Source of the DNA: Vibrio sp. qd031
GTDB lineage: Bacteria; Pseudomonadota; Gammaproteobacteria; Enterobacterales; Vibrionaceae
Length of the DNA: 64,000 nucleotides
Direction: 5' to 3'
NCBI RefSeq assembly: GCF_002100145.1
Contig: NZ_JXQD01000029.1
Coordinates: 25,684 to 89,683, forward strand
Below, one piece after another: positions 16,836 to 25,876 of this stretch (positions are counted from its first letter, which is position 1; every line of letters starts with the position of its first letter). The notes under the pieces are model-generated. The model saw only the letters and a list, made by a program, of their open reading frames with translations, was not told where the DNA came from and searched no databases. The position numbers were made by a program, and so were the translations under genes.

Positions 16836-19103
16836 ATGATCAAAGCGTTGCTTTATATTGTACTCAGCACCACTTTGGCGTTTTCAGCAGTATTGCGTGC
16901 TGACGAAGGCAGCGGGAAAACCATCGGTGTGGTATTGGCCGGTGGCGGGGCAAAAGGGGCCGCTCATATCGGCGTGCTTAAAGCGTTAGAAGAAATGCGG
17001 ATCCCCGTTCATATCATCACAGGAACCTCAATGGGCGCGTATGTTGGTGGGCTGTATTCCACAGGACAAACCGCCGATGAAATCGAGTATTATCTCGATA
17101 CTGTAAATTGGAACCTCGGTTACCAAGATCAAATAGAACGCAGTGATAGGCGTCGCCGCGAAAAAGAGTACCAAGATTACTACCAGATCAACACTGATTT
17201 TGGGGTTAGCTTATCGGGAACCAAGTCTCCAAAAGGAGTAGTTCAAGGACAAGGGATGTTGCAGATTCTTAGGCAAACATCGAAAAACCCCTTTCCTGTT
17301 GAAAGCTTTGATGAGTTTCCAATTAAATATAGAGCAGTGGCAACCGATATTGTGAAGCTGAAACAGGTCGTTATTAAAGATGGCTACCTCGTTGATGCTA
17401 TGATGGCCAGCATGTCGGTTCCTGGAGCTCTTCCTCCCTATAAACTGGACGGAAGGTTACTTGTCGATGGTGGCGTAACCAATAATATGCCCGTTGACGT
17501 GGCCCGCTCGTTAGGCGCGGATATTGTTATAGCCGTAGACATCAGTTCTGATTACCTAAAAGAAGACAGTCTTAATAGCTACTTTTCTGTGGGTGGTCAG
17601 TTGTCCAATTATTTAGTTCGTCGAACCACGGAAGATCAACGTTCGACGATGACAGAGCAAGACACCTACCTAAAACCAGCCATTCAAGGCATAGGGACAA
17701 CCGACTTTTCGCAAATGCCGGTTGCTTATCGCCAAGGTTACATCTCTGCCTATGAACAGAAAGCTCGTTTGCTTCGCTATCGCGTGTCTCAAGAAGAGTA
17801 TTCAGCACACCGACAAGCGATAGAAGCAGGGAAGAGGCGTCTTACTTTTGGCGAAGAGGTTGTAGTCGAAAACATCAGACTTGAAAACAACAGTAACTAT
17901 AACGAGCCCCTACTCAAGCATCGTTTGGATATTGAAACTGGCAACGCTTTGTCGATTGAAGAGCTGGAAAGCAGTATCGATAGGCTTTACGCATTAGATC
18001 GCTTTGAAAAAGTGACCTATCGCTACGAGGGTGAAAAAGACGATGGTACATTGGTCATTGATGTCACAGAAAAAGAATGGGGTCCCAACTATTTAGACTT
18101 CCGCTTTTTCGTGGAAGAAGATTTTAATTCAAACAGTCAATATGGTTTAGGTGTCGCTGTGAATTTTACAGGGCTCAATGATTTAGGGGGCGAGTTACTT
18201 TTGGCGGGTGATATCGGTACCGATAAGTCACTTGGTTTCGATTTCTATTCGCCGTTACTCGACAACCAAGCCATATTTGGTAATCTGCTGGTTCAGTACA
18301 CTGAAGAAGAGCGTCGCCGTCTGTTTACGCTCGGAGATATTGAAGATTTAAGCCAAATTGAAGATTACCTGCCAGTAACCTACACGAAATTTAAAACCGA
18401 GGTTTCTGCTGGGTTTCAGCCAGAGCTATGGGCGGACTTGAGCATTGGCTTACGATATACCAAAGGCGATGCAGCCTACAGTATTACCAACTCAGTTGAT
18501 GAAGTGGATTTTGAAACCAAGTCCCTATTTGCTCGATATGTGTTTGATACCTTAGACAGCTATTCACTGCCCACCAAAGGGTGGTACTTAAATCTTGAAT
18601 ATGCAGTTGTTGATGACTATGTTGGTGAAACTAAGGAGATCAGCGGCAGTGATGAAGTGGTGTATGAGTACCTTGGGGAGTGGGTAGGCGCGAAAAGCTT
18701 CGGTAAGCATACTTTGTCGGCGAGAGCCGAAATTGCCTACATTGATGCCAGTCAGGCTGCGATACCTTCAAACCCTTATTCGATTGGTGGGTTTCTCAAT
18801 CTGTCGGGCACACCCCGTAACAGTAACTTTGGCCGTAACAAGCTGTTTAGCGATATTGTATATCGTTACAAACTAATGGATAACGACTTTGGACTATTCA
18901 AGTCACCAGTGTATCTTGGTGGTTCCATCGAGTATGGTGGAGTATGGTCTGATCCTAGGACTCAAATAGATGAAGCGCCGCTGTTTGTCGCGGGCTCTGT
19001 CTTCATGGGAATCGATTCACCACTTGGACCCATCATATTGGCCTATGGACTGGCTGAAAGTTCAATGAGTTCGGTGTACTTTATTGTCGGAAACTCGTTT
19101 TAG
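16836..19103 (+). CDS. patatin-like phospholipase of the type Vd autotransporter family (PlpD-like)
   Basis: This 755-residue protein has a signal peptide (about 1-22), then a patatin lipase domain (about 28-230) with oxyanion loop GGGAKGAAHIG, nucleophile GTSMG and catalytic DGG in LLVDGGV. A POTRA-like segment (about 340-415) and a C-terminal 16-strand-type beta-barrel ending in phenylalanine follow. This is the layout of PlpD and FplA, where the lipase is delivered to the cell surface through its own Omp85-type barrel. The expected activity is phospholipase A on host or neighbour membranes, but substrate is unknown. The flanking genes are housekeeping. Confidence 0.88.
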   Translation: MIKALLYIVLSTTLAFSAVLRADEGSGKTIGVVLAGGGAKGAAHIGVLKALEEMRIPVHIITGTSMGAYVGGLYSTGQTADEIEYYLDTVNWNLGYQDQIERSDRRRREKEYQDYYQINTDFGVSLSGTKSPKGVVQGQGMLQILRQTSKNPFPVESFDEFPIKYRAVATDIVKLKQVVIKDGYLVDAMMASMSVPGALPPYKLDGRLLVDGGVTNNMPVDVARSLGADIVIAVDISSDYLKEDSLNSYFSVGGQLSNYLVRRTTEDQRSTMTEQDTYLKPAIQGIGTTDFSQMPVAYRQGYISAYEQKARLLRYRVSQEEYSAHRQAIEAGKRRLTFGEEVVVENIRLENNSNYNEPLLKHRLDIETGNALSIEELESSIDRLYALDRFEKVTYRYEGEKDDGTLVIDVTEKEWGPNYLDFRFFVEEDFNSNSQYGLGVAVNFTGLNDLGGELLLAGDIGTDKSLGFDFYSPLLDNQAIFGNLLVQYTEEERRRLFTLGDIEDLSQIEDYLPVTYTKFKTEVSAGFQPELWADLSIGLRYTKGDAAYSITNSVDEVDFETKSLFARYVFDTLDSYSLPTKGWYLNLEYAVVDDYVGETKEISGSDEVVYEYLGEWVGAKSFGKHTLSARAEIAYIDASQAAIPSNPYSIGGFLNLSGTPRNSNFGRNKLFSDIVYRYKLMDNDFGLFKSPVYLGGSIEYGGVWSDPRTQIDEAPLFVAGSVFMGIDSPLGPIILAYGLAESSMSSVYFIVGNSF

Positions 19104-19417
19104 AATTCGTTGACTCACAAACAAAGATTGGGCGATGGTAAGTAATATCTCTGTTTTATTGAGTTTTTTTCACCCTTTAGCAAACCACAATTTGTCGTGT
19201 TTTGGCTCAACTTGCTATGTTGGTCAAAATGATGAGATTTTAATCGTTGGTTAAATTTGCTATGATCGCCACCCACAGTTTGGCAGCTAGCCTGTGTTGA
19301 TTATTAAGAATTGTCACATAGATATTCAAAATAAAAACCGCCAGCTGACCAATTTTCCAAGGATGTTTACACCGCACACCATAAGTGTGGGTAGACCGCA
19401 AAAAGAGGAATGAAGTC
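19104..19417 (+). other. acnB upstream region with extended -10 promoter and leader hairpin
   Basis: This gap holds an extended -10 (TGCTATGAT, 19258-19266) giving a leader of about 145 nt. Just before the ribosome site a small hairpin (19371-19393, arms ACCGCACAC / GTGTGGGT) can form. acnB mRNA leaders are regulated after transcription in other bacteria (RyhB, aconitase itself), but no specific site is identified here. No gene was seen. Confidence 0.45.
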
Positions 19418-22015
19418 GTGCTTGAAGCCTACCGCAAACACGTCGCAGAACGTGCTCAACAAGGTGTTGTACCTAAACCACTGGATGCTGAGCAGGTCTC
19501 GCAACTGGTCGAACTGTTAAAAACACCACCTCAAGGTGAAGAAGACTTCATCTTGGATCTGCTCGAAAATCGTATTCCACCAGGCGTAGATGAAGCCGCC
19601 TATGTCAAAGCGGGTTTTCTTACCGCTATCACTAAAGGTGAGGAAAGCTCACCAATCGTATCACCAGAAAAAGCCGCTGAACTGCTTGGCACAATGCAAG
19701 GTGGTTACAACATCGAGCCATTGATTTCGCTTCTGGACAGCGATTCACTGGCCCCAATTGCAGTAAAAGCGCTATCGCATACATTGCTGATGTTTGATGC
19801 GTTTTACGATGTTGAAGAGAAAGCAAAAGCTGGCAACTCATACGCACAAACAGTGCTACAGTCTTGGGCGGATGCTGAGTGGTTCCTGTCTAAGCCAGAG
19901 CTGCAAGAAAAAATCACGCTGACTGTATTTAAGGTTACTGGTGAAACCAACACTGATGATCTGTCACCAGCGCCTGATGCTTGGTCTCGCCCTGATATTC
20001 CAGTGCACGCATTGGCGATGCTGAAAAACGAACGCGAAGGCATTAACCCAGACAAAGCTGGTGAAATCGGTCCAATTCAACAGATTGAAGCCTTAAAGGA
20101 AAAAGGCCATCAACTGGTGTATGTGGGTGATGTTGTCGGTACGGGTTCATCACGTAAGTCTGCGACTAACTCTGTGCTTTGGTTCATGGGTGACGACATT
20201 CCAAATGTACCGAACAAACGTGCAGGCGGTTATGTACTGGGCGGCAAGATTGCCCCAATCTTCTTTAACACGATGGAAGATGCTGGTGCATTGCCAATCG
20301 AAGTTGATGTGACCAACCTAAACATGGGCGATGTCATCGATGTTTACCCGTTTGAAGGTAAAGTCACTAACCACGAAACTGGCGAGACATTGGCAGAATT
20401 TGGCCTAAAAACTGACGTATTGGTCGATGAGGTTCGCGCAGGCGGCCGTATTCCACTGATCATCGGTCGTGGCCTTACTGACAAAGCACGTACCGCACTG
20501 GGACTTGCTCCATCGGAAGTATTTCGTCTTCCCGGTGTAGTCGCGGATACAGGTAAAGGCTTCTCACTGGCTCAGAAAATGGTCGGTAAAGCATGTGGCG
20601 TGGCGGGTATCCGTCCAGGCACATACTGTGAGCCTAAAATGACCACTGTGGGCTCGCAAGATACTACAGGCCCTATGACCCGTGATGAATTGAAAGATCT
20701 TGCGTGTCTTGGTTTCTCATCAGATCTAGTAATGCAGTCGTTCTGTCACACCTCAGCATACCCTAAGCCTGTTGATGTAAACACTCACCATACACTGCCT
20801 GATTTCATCATGAACCGTGGCGGCGTATCGCTACGTCCAGGTGATGGTGTCATCCACTCTTGGCTAAACCGCATGCTTTTACCTGATACTGTAGGTACAG
20901 GCGGCGACTCACACACACGTTTCCCGTTGGGTATTTCTTTCCCAGCTGGTTCTGGTTTGGTGGCGTTTGCAGCGGCGACAGGTGTTATGCCTCTTGATAT
21001 GCCAGAGTCTATCTTGGTGCGCTTTAAAGGTGAAATGCAGCCGGGTATCACTCTACGCGACTTGGTGCATGCGATCCCTTACTACGGTATTAAACAAGGT
21101 CTACTCACTGTTGAAAAAGCCGGTAAGATCAACGAATTCTCTGGTCGCGTACTAGAAATTGAAGGTGTTGAGCACCTGACTGTTGAGCAAGCGTTTGAGT
21201 TGTCTGATGCATCAGCAGAGCGCTCTGCTGCTGGTTGTACGGTTAAGTTGTCTAAAGAGTCAATCGAAGAGTACCTAAACTCGAATATTACCATGCTTAA
21301 GTGGATGATCTCTGAAGGTTACGGCGATCGCCGTACGCTAGAGCGCCGCGTCGTTGCGATGCAAGAGTGGCTAGCGAACCCAGAGCTTATGGAAGCGGAC
21401 GCTGACGCTGAGTACGCACATGTGATTGAAATTGATCTTGCTGAGATCGATCAGCCAATCCTTTGTGCGCCAAACGATCCAGACGATGCTCGTTTGTTAT
21501 CTGATGTTCAAGGCACAGAGATTGATGAAGTATTCATCGGATCTTGTATGACCAACATTGGTCACTTCCGCGCAGCAGGTAAGTTGCTCGAGAAATTCAA
21601 CGGTCAATTGGATACGCGTCTGTGGGTTGCACCGCCAACCAAGATGGATAAAGACCAACTGACTGAAGAAGGTTACTACGGCATCTTTGGCCGCGCTGGT
21701 GTTCGAATCGAAACTCCAGGGTGTTCACTGTGTATGGGTAACCAGGCTCGTGTCGCCGATAAAGCAACTGTGATGTCTACGTCTACGCGTAACTTCCCTA
21801 ACCGTCTTGGTACAGGTGCCAATGTGTATCTATCTTCAGCAGAGCTTGCTGCAGTAGGTGCAATTCTGGGTCGCATTCCTAATCGCGAAGAGTACCTCGA
21901 GTACATGAGCCAAATTGATGCAACAGCATCTGATACCTACCGTTACCTCAACTTCCACTTGATGGGACAGTACACTGAGAAAGCGGATACGGTGATTTTC
22001 CAAGAGCCAGCATAA
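19418..22015 (+). CDS. acnB: bifunctional aconitate hydratase 2 / 2-methylisocitrate dehydratase
   Basis: This 865-residue TCA-cycle enzyme isomerises citrate to isocitrate through a [4Fe-4S] cluster and also acts in the methylcitrate cycle. Length equals E. coli AcnB. The N-terminal HEAT-like domain precedes the swivel and core domains, and cluster cysteines lie in SCMTNIGHF and CSLCMGNQ. The start is GTG at 19418: the protein then begins [13 protein letters not shown], matching the family, and AGAGGAA lies just upstream. The apo-form is an RNA-binding post-transcriptional regulator in other bacteria. It ends in a strong terminator. Confidence 0.96.
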   Translation: MLEAYRKHVAERAQQGVVPKPLDAEQVSQLVELLKTPPQGEEDFILDLLENRIPPGVDEAAYVKAGFLTAITKGEESSPIVSPEKAAELLGTMQGGYNIEPLISLLDSDSLAPIAVKALSHTLLMFDAFYDVEEKAKAGNSYAQTVLQSWADAEWFLSKPELQEKITLTVFKVTGETNTDDLSPAPDAWSRPDIPVHALAMLKNEREGINPDKAGEIGPIQQIEALKEKGHQLVYVGDVVGTGSSRKSATNSVLWFMGDDIPNVPNKRAGGYVLGGKIAPIFFNTMEDAGALPIEVDVTNLNMGDVIDVYPFEGKVTNHETGETLAEFGLKTDVLVDEVRAGGRIPLIIGRGLTDKARTALGLAPSEVFRLPGVVADTGKGFSLAQKMVGKACGVAGIRPGTYCEPKMTTVGSQDTTGPMTRDELKDLACLGFSSDLVMQSFCHTSAYPKPVDVNTHHTLPDFIMNRGGVSLRPGDGVIHSWLNRMLLPDTVGTGGDSHTRFPLGISFPAGSGLVAFAAATGVMPLDMPESILVRFKGEMQPGITLRDLVHAIPYYGIKQGLLTVEKAGKINEFSGRVLEIEGVEHLTVEQAFELSDASAERSAAGCTVKLSKESIEEYLNSNITMLKWMISEGYGDRRTLERRVVAMQEWLANPELMEADADAEYAHVIEIDLAEIDQPILCAPNDPDDARLLSDVQGTEIDEVFIGSCMTNIGHFRAAGKLLEKFNGQLDTRLWVAPPTKMDKDQLTEEGYYGIFGRAGVRIETPGCSLCMGNQARVADKATVMSTSTRNFPNRLGTGANVYLSSAELAAVGAILGRIPNREEYLEYMSQIDATASDTYRYLNFHLMGQYTEKADTVIFQEPA

Positions 22016-22036
22016 CGGCTATCTGGGAATGAAATG

Positions 22037-22067
22037 AAAAGGCTAGGGGTGACCCTGGCCTTTTTAT
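22037..22067 (+). terminator. acnB terminator
   Basis: The ten-pair stem AAGGCTAGGG / CCCTGGCCTT has a GTGA tetraloop and is followed by TTTTT. It lies 22 bases after the acnB stop. Confidence 0.93.
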
Positions 22068-22070
22068 GTA

Positions 22071-22118
22071 GAGGCGAGGAGCGAGAGACGAGGAGCGAGG
22101 ACGCTGCGCTGCGAGGGG
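22071..22118. repeat. purine-rich short repeat (GAGGAGCGAG type)
   Basis: The 11-mer CGAGGAGCGAG occurs at 22075-22085 and again at 22089-22099 (period 14), followed by degenerate copies in a GA- and GC-rich tract. It sits between the acnB terminator and the palindromic repeats and encodes nothing recognisable. Confidence 0.6.
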
Positions 22119-22133
22119 CGAGTGAACCCTCAA

Positions 22134-22174
22134 TACCGGCCCAATGAAGCGCAGCGCCATTGTACCGGTAGTGA
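22134..22174. repeat. palindromic repeat, copy 1
   Basis: This 41-bp element has inverted arms TACCGGCCCAATG and CATTGTACCGGTA around a GC-rich centre. An almost identical direct copy begins 66 bp further on. It resembles a REP/MITE-like intergenic element. Confidence 0.8.
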
Positions 22175-22196
22175 AAATCCACCCATCCTATCACCT

Positions 22197-22241
22197 CACT
22201 ACCGGCCCAATGAAGCGAAGCGCCCATTGTACCGGTAGTGA
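22197..22241. repeat. palindromic repeat, copy 2
   Basis: This second copy has full ends CACTACCGG and CCGGTAGTG and the same internal core with two changes. The copies differ most in the loop (GCGCAGCGC versus GCGAAGCGCC). A 26-bp spacer separates it from copy 1. Together with the purine-rich tract it fills the acnB-yacL gap. Confidence 0.8.
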
Positions 22242-22337
22242 TAATCCTCTCCCCTTCTCTATTTCCCACAAGACACTACCACCTCTCTCCCCATATCAAT
22301 TACAATACTTATACTCCCCTCAACCCAAATACACTCA

Positions 22338-22703
22338 ATGGATTACGAATTCCGAAAAAACCTAATCGAAGGCGGCTATAGCGCTCGATTTTCAATGGAG
22401 CATCAATTTTTAGCCCGCTGGGTGATTGAAGATCTTGGTACGGACGACGCCCGAATTCAAACCTTGTTGAACCATATTGAAGCGCATCTAGCCAATGGCA
22501 CTACATTGGAGCAACGTGGGCCAGAGATGACGTTAACGATAGAGGCTAACGAAGTTGTTATTCAGTCTAACGACTTGTTTTCAGAGCAACAATTTGAGCT
22601 AGAGCAAGACATGGACCTGTACCAAAGTGAAAGTATTGCAGAATGTGGTATCGAAGATTTCGAGGCAATGTTGCACTCTTGGAGAGCGTTTTTTACAAAA
22701 TAG
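22338..22703 (+). CDS. yacL: UPF0231 family protein YacL
   Basis: This 121-residue acidic protein matches YacL: it begins MDYEFRKN and ends with the ECGIEDFEAML segment, as in E. coli, where it also follows acnB. No catalytic motif, signal peptide or membrane segment is visible. The function of the family is unknown. Confidence 0.9.
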   Translation: MDYEFRKNLIEGGYSARFSMEHQFLARWVIEDLGTDDARIQTLLNHIEAHLANGTTLEQRGPEMTLTIEANEVVIQSNDLFSEQQFELEQDMDLYQSESIAECGIEDFEAMLHSWRAFFTK

Positions 22704-22754
22704 TAACTTTTCGCACTCATTTGTGGAATATCTGCGCTGTTTTAGTGAGTGCGA

Positions 22755-22771
22755 TGCACCATGTTGGTGCG
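22755..22771. promoter_or_regulatory. NtrC-binding site upstream of glnK-amtB
   Basis: TGCACCATGTTGGTGC is a near-perfect match to the NtrC palindrome (TGCACC, four bases, TGGTGCA). It lies about 65 bases upstream of the sigma-54 promoter, a normal enhancer distance. Confidence 0.85.
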
Positions 22772-22834
22772 GTTATGTTCGTGCACTCTTCCCTATAAAT
22801 TAATAAATCATTAAAAAACAACAACTTAAAAACA

Positions 22835-22850
22835 TGGCACGCTCCTTGGA
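22835..22850 (+). promoter_or_regulatory. sigma-54 promoter of glnK-amtB
   Basis: TGGCACG, four bases, TTGGA matches the -24/-12 consensus (TGGCACG-N4-TTGCA) at all but one position, where G replaces C in the -12 element. The start codon of glnK is 43 bases downstream. With the NtrC site this indicates induction under nitrogen limitation. Confidence 0.87.
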
Positions 22851-22856
22851 TAGTAG

Positions 22857-23231
<375 letters not shown>

Positions 23232-23249
23232 GGATTGAGGTAATTGGAT

Positions 23250-24479
23250 ATGGAACTTTCAGCAACAGTAACAGAACTTCGTTACGCACTAGATACTTTT
23301 TTCTTTCTAATCTCAGGTGCGTTGGTAATGTGGATGGCAGCAGGTTTTGCCATGTTAGAAGCGGGCCTTGTTCGCTCTAAAAACACCACTGAAATTTTAA
23401 CTAAAAACATCACGCTTTACGCTATCGCATGTACTATGTTCCTAGTCGTTGGCTACAACATCATGTACATAGACAACCCAGAAGGCGGCTTCTTACCTTC
23501 TTTGGGCGCATTGATTGGCACGCAAAGTGAAGGTGCTGACCACTCGCTAGAGTCAGACTTCTTCTTCCAAGTAGTATTCGTAGCAACAGCAATGTCAGTC
23601 GTCTCTGGTGCCGTTGCTGAGCGTATGAAACTTTGGGCTTTCCTAGTGTTTACTGTAGTTCTAACAGGGTTCATCTACCCAGTTGAAGGGTACTGGACTT
23701 GGGGCGGCGGTTTCCTATCAGAAGCAGGCTTCAGTGACTTTGCTGGCTCTGGTATCGTACACATGGCGGGTGCAGCAGCAGCTCTATCAGGTGTAATCCT
23801 GCTGGGTGCTCGTAAAGGCAAATATGGTAAGAACGGTGAAATCTACCCGATTCAAGGTTCTAACATGCCTCTAGCAACGCTAGGTACATTTATCCTATGG
23901 TTTGGTTGGTTCGGCTTTAACGGCGGCTCACAGCTAATGGTATCTGATTTTGAAAACGCAACAGCAGTAGGTCAAATCTTCCTAAACACTAACGCAGCCG
24001 CAGCTGCAGGTGCAATCGCTGCGCTACTAGTATGTAAGACGACTTGGGGCAAAGCTGACCTAACTATGATTCTTAACGGCGCGTTGGCAGGTCTTGTTGC
24101 TATCACGGCAGATCCACTATCACCATCGCCACTAGCAGCAGTAAGTATTGGTGCAGTAGCAGGTGCGTTAGTTGTGTTCTCAATCATTGGCTTAGACAAA
24201 ATCAAGATTGATGATCCAGTTGGTGCTATCTCTGTACACGGTGTGTGTGGTTTCTTTGGTCTAATGGTTGTTCCTCTAAGCAATGGAGACGCAACATTTG
24301 GTGCTCAGCTATTGGGTGCAGCAGTTATCTTTGCTTGGGTATTCGGTGCAAGCCTAGTGGTTTGGGGTATCTTGAAAGCAACTATGGGTATCCGTGTAAC
24401 CAGTGACGAAGAGCAAGAAGGTATGGACATGCACGATTGTGGTGTTGGTGCTTACCCAGAGTTCGTAACGGTTAAATAA
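23250..24479 (+). CDS. amtB: ammonium transporter AmtB
   Basis: This 409-residue inner-membrane ammonium channel has about 11 helices. The pore twin histidines lie in GSGIVHMAGAA and ISVHGVCGFFG. ATG at 23250 follows GAGG at nine bases; an in-frame TTG at 23244 is too close to the ribosome site. No cleavable signal peptide is clear, as in many Vibrio homologues. It is cotranscribed with glnK and ends in two consecutive hairpins. Confidence 0.95.
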   Translation: MELSATVTELRYALDTFFFLISGALVMWMAAGFAMLEAGLVRSKNTTEILTKNITLYAIACTMFLVVGYNIMYIDNPEGGFLPSLGALIGTQSEGADHSLESDFFFQVVFVATAMSVVSGAVAERMKLWAFLVFTVVLTGFIYPVEGYWTWGGGFLSEAGFSDFAGSGIVHMAGAAAALSGVILLGARKGKYGKNGEIYPIQGSNMPLATLGTFILWFGWFGFNGGSQLMVSDFENATAVGQIFLNTNAAAAAGAIAALLVCKTTWGKADLTMILNGALAGLVAITADPLSPSPLAAVSIGAVAGALVVFSIIGLDKIKIDDPVGAISVHGVCGFFGLMVVPLSNGDATFGAQLLGAAVIFAWVFGASLVVWGILKATMGIRVTSDEEQEGMDMHDCGVGAYPEFVTVK

Positions 24480-24490
24480 TAAATATAATT

Positions 24491-24553
24491 AAGCCCTGTG
24501 CTAAGGGCTTTAGTTATAAATAACCCCGCCTATATGGCGGGGTTATTTTTTTG
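24491..24553 (+). terminator. tandem terminator after amtB
   Basis: A small hairpin (AAGCCCT / AGGGCTT, 24491-24510) is followed by a strong one (AATAACCCCGCC / GGCGGGGTTATT, 24519-24547) with a seven-T run. Confidence 0.9.
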
Positions 24554-24683
24554 TCTGTAGCTATAACTCAGCGAATGGATAGTAAGAAAATGACAGGTAA
24601 GTCGATATTGGCGGCGCACAATTGGTGCAAATAATGAGTGAGCTGTGGCGCGAAAATAACTGAAAAAAAGTTGTTGTAGATCA

Positions 24684-24711
24684 TTGCATTTGTTAACTAG
24701 ATGAATACAAT
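24684..24711 (+). promoter_or_regulatory. candidate fbpA promoter
   Basis: TTGCAT and TACAAT are separated by 16 bases, with the -10 ending three bases before the Fur box. The geometry fits Fur blocking RNA polymerase at the start site. Confidence 0.5.
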
Positions 24712-24714
24712 AAC

Positions 24715-24733
24715 GCTATTGATAACCATTATC
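24715..24733. promoter_or_regulatory. Fur box upstream of fbpABC
   Basis: The 19-mer matches 16 of 19 positions of the Fur consensus GATAATGATAATCATTATC. It sits just downstream of the candidate -10 and 21 bases before the fbpA start codon. Its left part also contains CTATTGATAA, a LuxR-type half-site. Confidence 0.88.
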
Positions 24734-24753
24734 ACTTTCATTAAGGATAAGAA

Positions 24754-25767
24754 ATGAATAAGTTGTTAACATTAACCGCTGTAGCTACCGCCGCTTTCAC
24801 TGCCCCATTAATGGCTGCAGAAGAGGTCAACGTATACTCTTACCGTCAACCTTTCTTAGTAGAGCCTATGTTCAAAGCGTTTACTGAAGAGACGGGCATT
24901 AAAGTTAATGTTATGTTTTCTGATAAAGGTCTCGCTGAAAAAATTAAGCAAGAGGGCGAATACAGTCCTGCTGACGTGGTACTCACAACCGACATCAGTC
25001 GTTTGGTTGAACTAGCTGACAAAGAAGTGGTTCAGTCAGTCAATAGCGACACCATCAATGGCAATATCCCATCCCAATACCGTGATGACGAAGGTGAGTG
25101 GTTTGCACTTACTCTACGTAGCCGTAATGTTTATTCATCACGCGATCGCGTTGGTAAGCTAGGCAACGATTTTGACTACGTTGATCTGGCTAAACCAGAA
25201 TACAAAGGTAAAATCTGTACTCGCAGCGGTAAGCACCCGTACAACGTATCGCTTGTTGCTTCAATGATTTCTCACTACGGTGAAGCGGAAACACAAGCAT
25301 GGCTTGAAGGTGTAAAAAACAACCTAGCGCGTAAGCCTCAAGGTAACGACCGTGCTCAAGTGAAAGCGATCAAAGAAGGCCTGTGTGACGTGTCACTAGG
25401 TAACAGCTACTACCTTGGCAAAATGGTTAACGATCCAGAGCAAGTGCCATGGGCGGAATCTGTATACATTAACTTCCCAGGTCAAGAGTCTAACGGAACA
25501 CACGTTAACGTAAGTGGCATGGCAATGGCAAAATACGCGCCTAACCACGATAACGCGCTTAAACTTATGGAGTTTTTGACTGCTGAAAAAGCTCAGCAAA
25601 TGTACGCTGAAGTCAACTACGAGTACCCTGTTAAAGAAGGCGTTAAGCGTTCTGAGTTAGTGGCATCATGGGGTGATTTCACCGCTGATGAACTGCCTCT
25701 AGAAAAAGTGGCAGAAAACCATTCCGCTGCGGTTCGTCTACTCGATGAAGTGAAGTTTGACCTATAA
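24754..25767 (+). CDS. fbpA: periplasmic ferric iron-binding protein
   Basis: This 337-residue protein has a signal peptide cleaved after about residue 21 (ATAAFTAPLMAA). It resembles the FbpA/FutA transferrin-like family: it begins VNVYSYRQP and carries the iron-ligand tyrosine pair in GNSYYLGK. It captures Fe3+ in the periplasm for the FbpBC importer. A Fur box directly upstream indicates iron repression. A hairpin with a T-run lies between it and fbpB, consistent with a higher level of the binding protein. Confidence 0.95.
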   Translation: MNKLLTLTAVATAAFTAPLMAAEEVNVYSYRQPFLVEPMFKAFTEETGIKVNVMFSDKGLAEKIKQEGEYSPADVVLTTDISRLVELADKEVVQSVNSDTINGNIPSQYRDDEGEWFALTLRSRNVYSSRDRVGKLGNDFDYVDLAKPEYKGKICTRSGKHPYNVSLVASMISHYGEAETQAWLEGVKNNLARKPQGNDRAQVKAIKEGLCDVSLGNSYYLGKMVNDPEQVPWAESVYINFPGQESNGTHVNVSGMAMAKYAPNHDNALKLMEFLTAEKAQQMYAEVNYEYPVKEGVKRSELVASWGDFTADELPLEKVAENHSAAVRLLDEVKFDL

Positions 25768-25811
25768 GCTTAAGCTTACTAAGTTCAAATTTATTAAGCA
25801 CTAAACCCTGT

Positions 25812-25845
25812 AAAACATCCTGCTTTCGAGTAGGATGTTTTTGTC
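25812..25845 (+). terminator. intra-operon terminator between fbpA and fbpB
   Basis: The arms AACATCCTGC and GTAGGATGTT flank a six-base loop, followed by TTTTTG. Since fbpB begins only about 35 bases on with no obvious promoter, it probably acts as a partial terminator. Confidence 0.83.
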
Positions 25846-25876
25846 GTTTTATCTGATTGAGATTTTTTAGCCGTTC

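Noticed and set aside
21943..22365. Overlapping open frames on both strands across the acnB-yacL gap
   Set aside because: They run through palindromic and purine-rich repeats, start inside acnB or the repeats and show no family resemblance.
24610..24640. NtrC-like palindrome (GCAC ... GGTGC) upstream of fbpA
   Set aside because: Half-sites are two bases closer than in true NtrC sites and no sigma-54 promoter is nearby.
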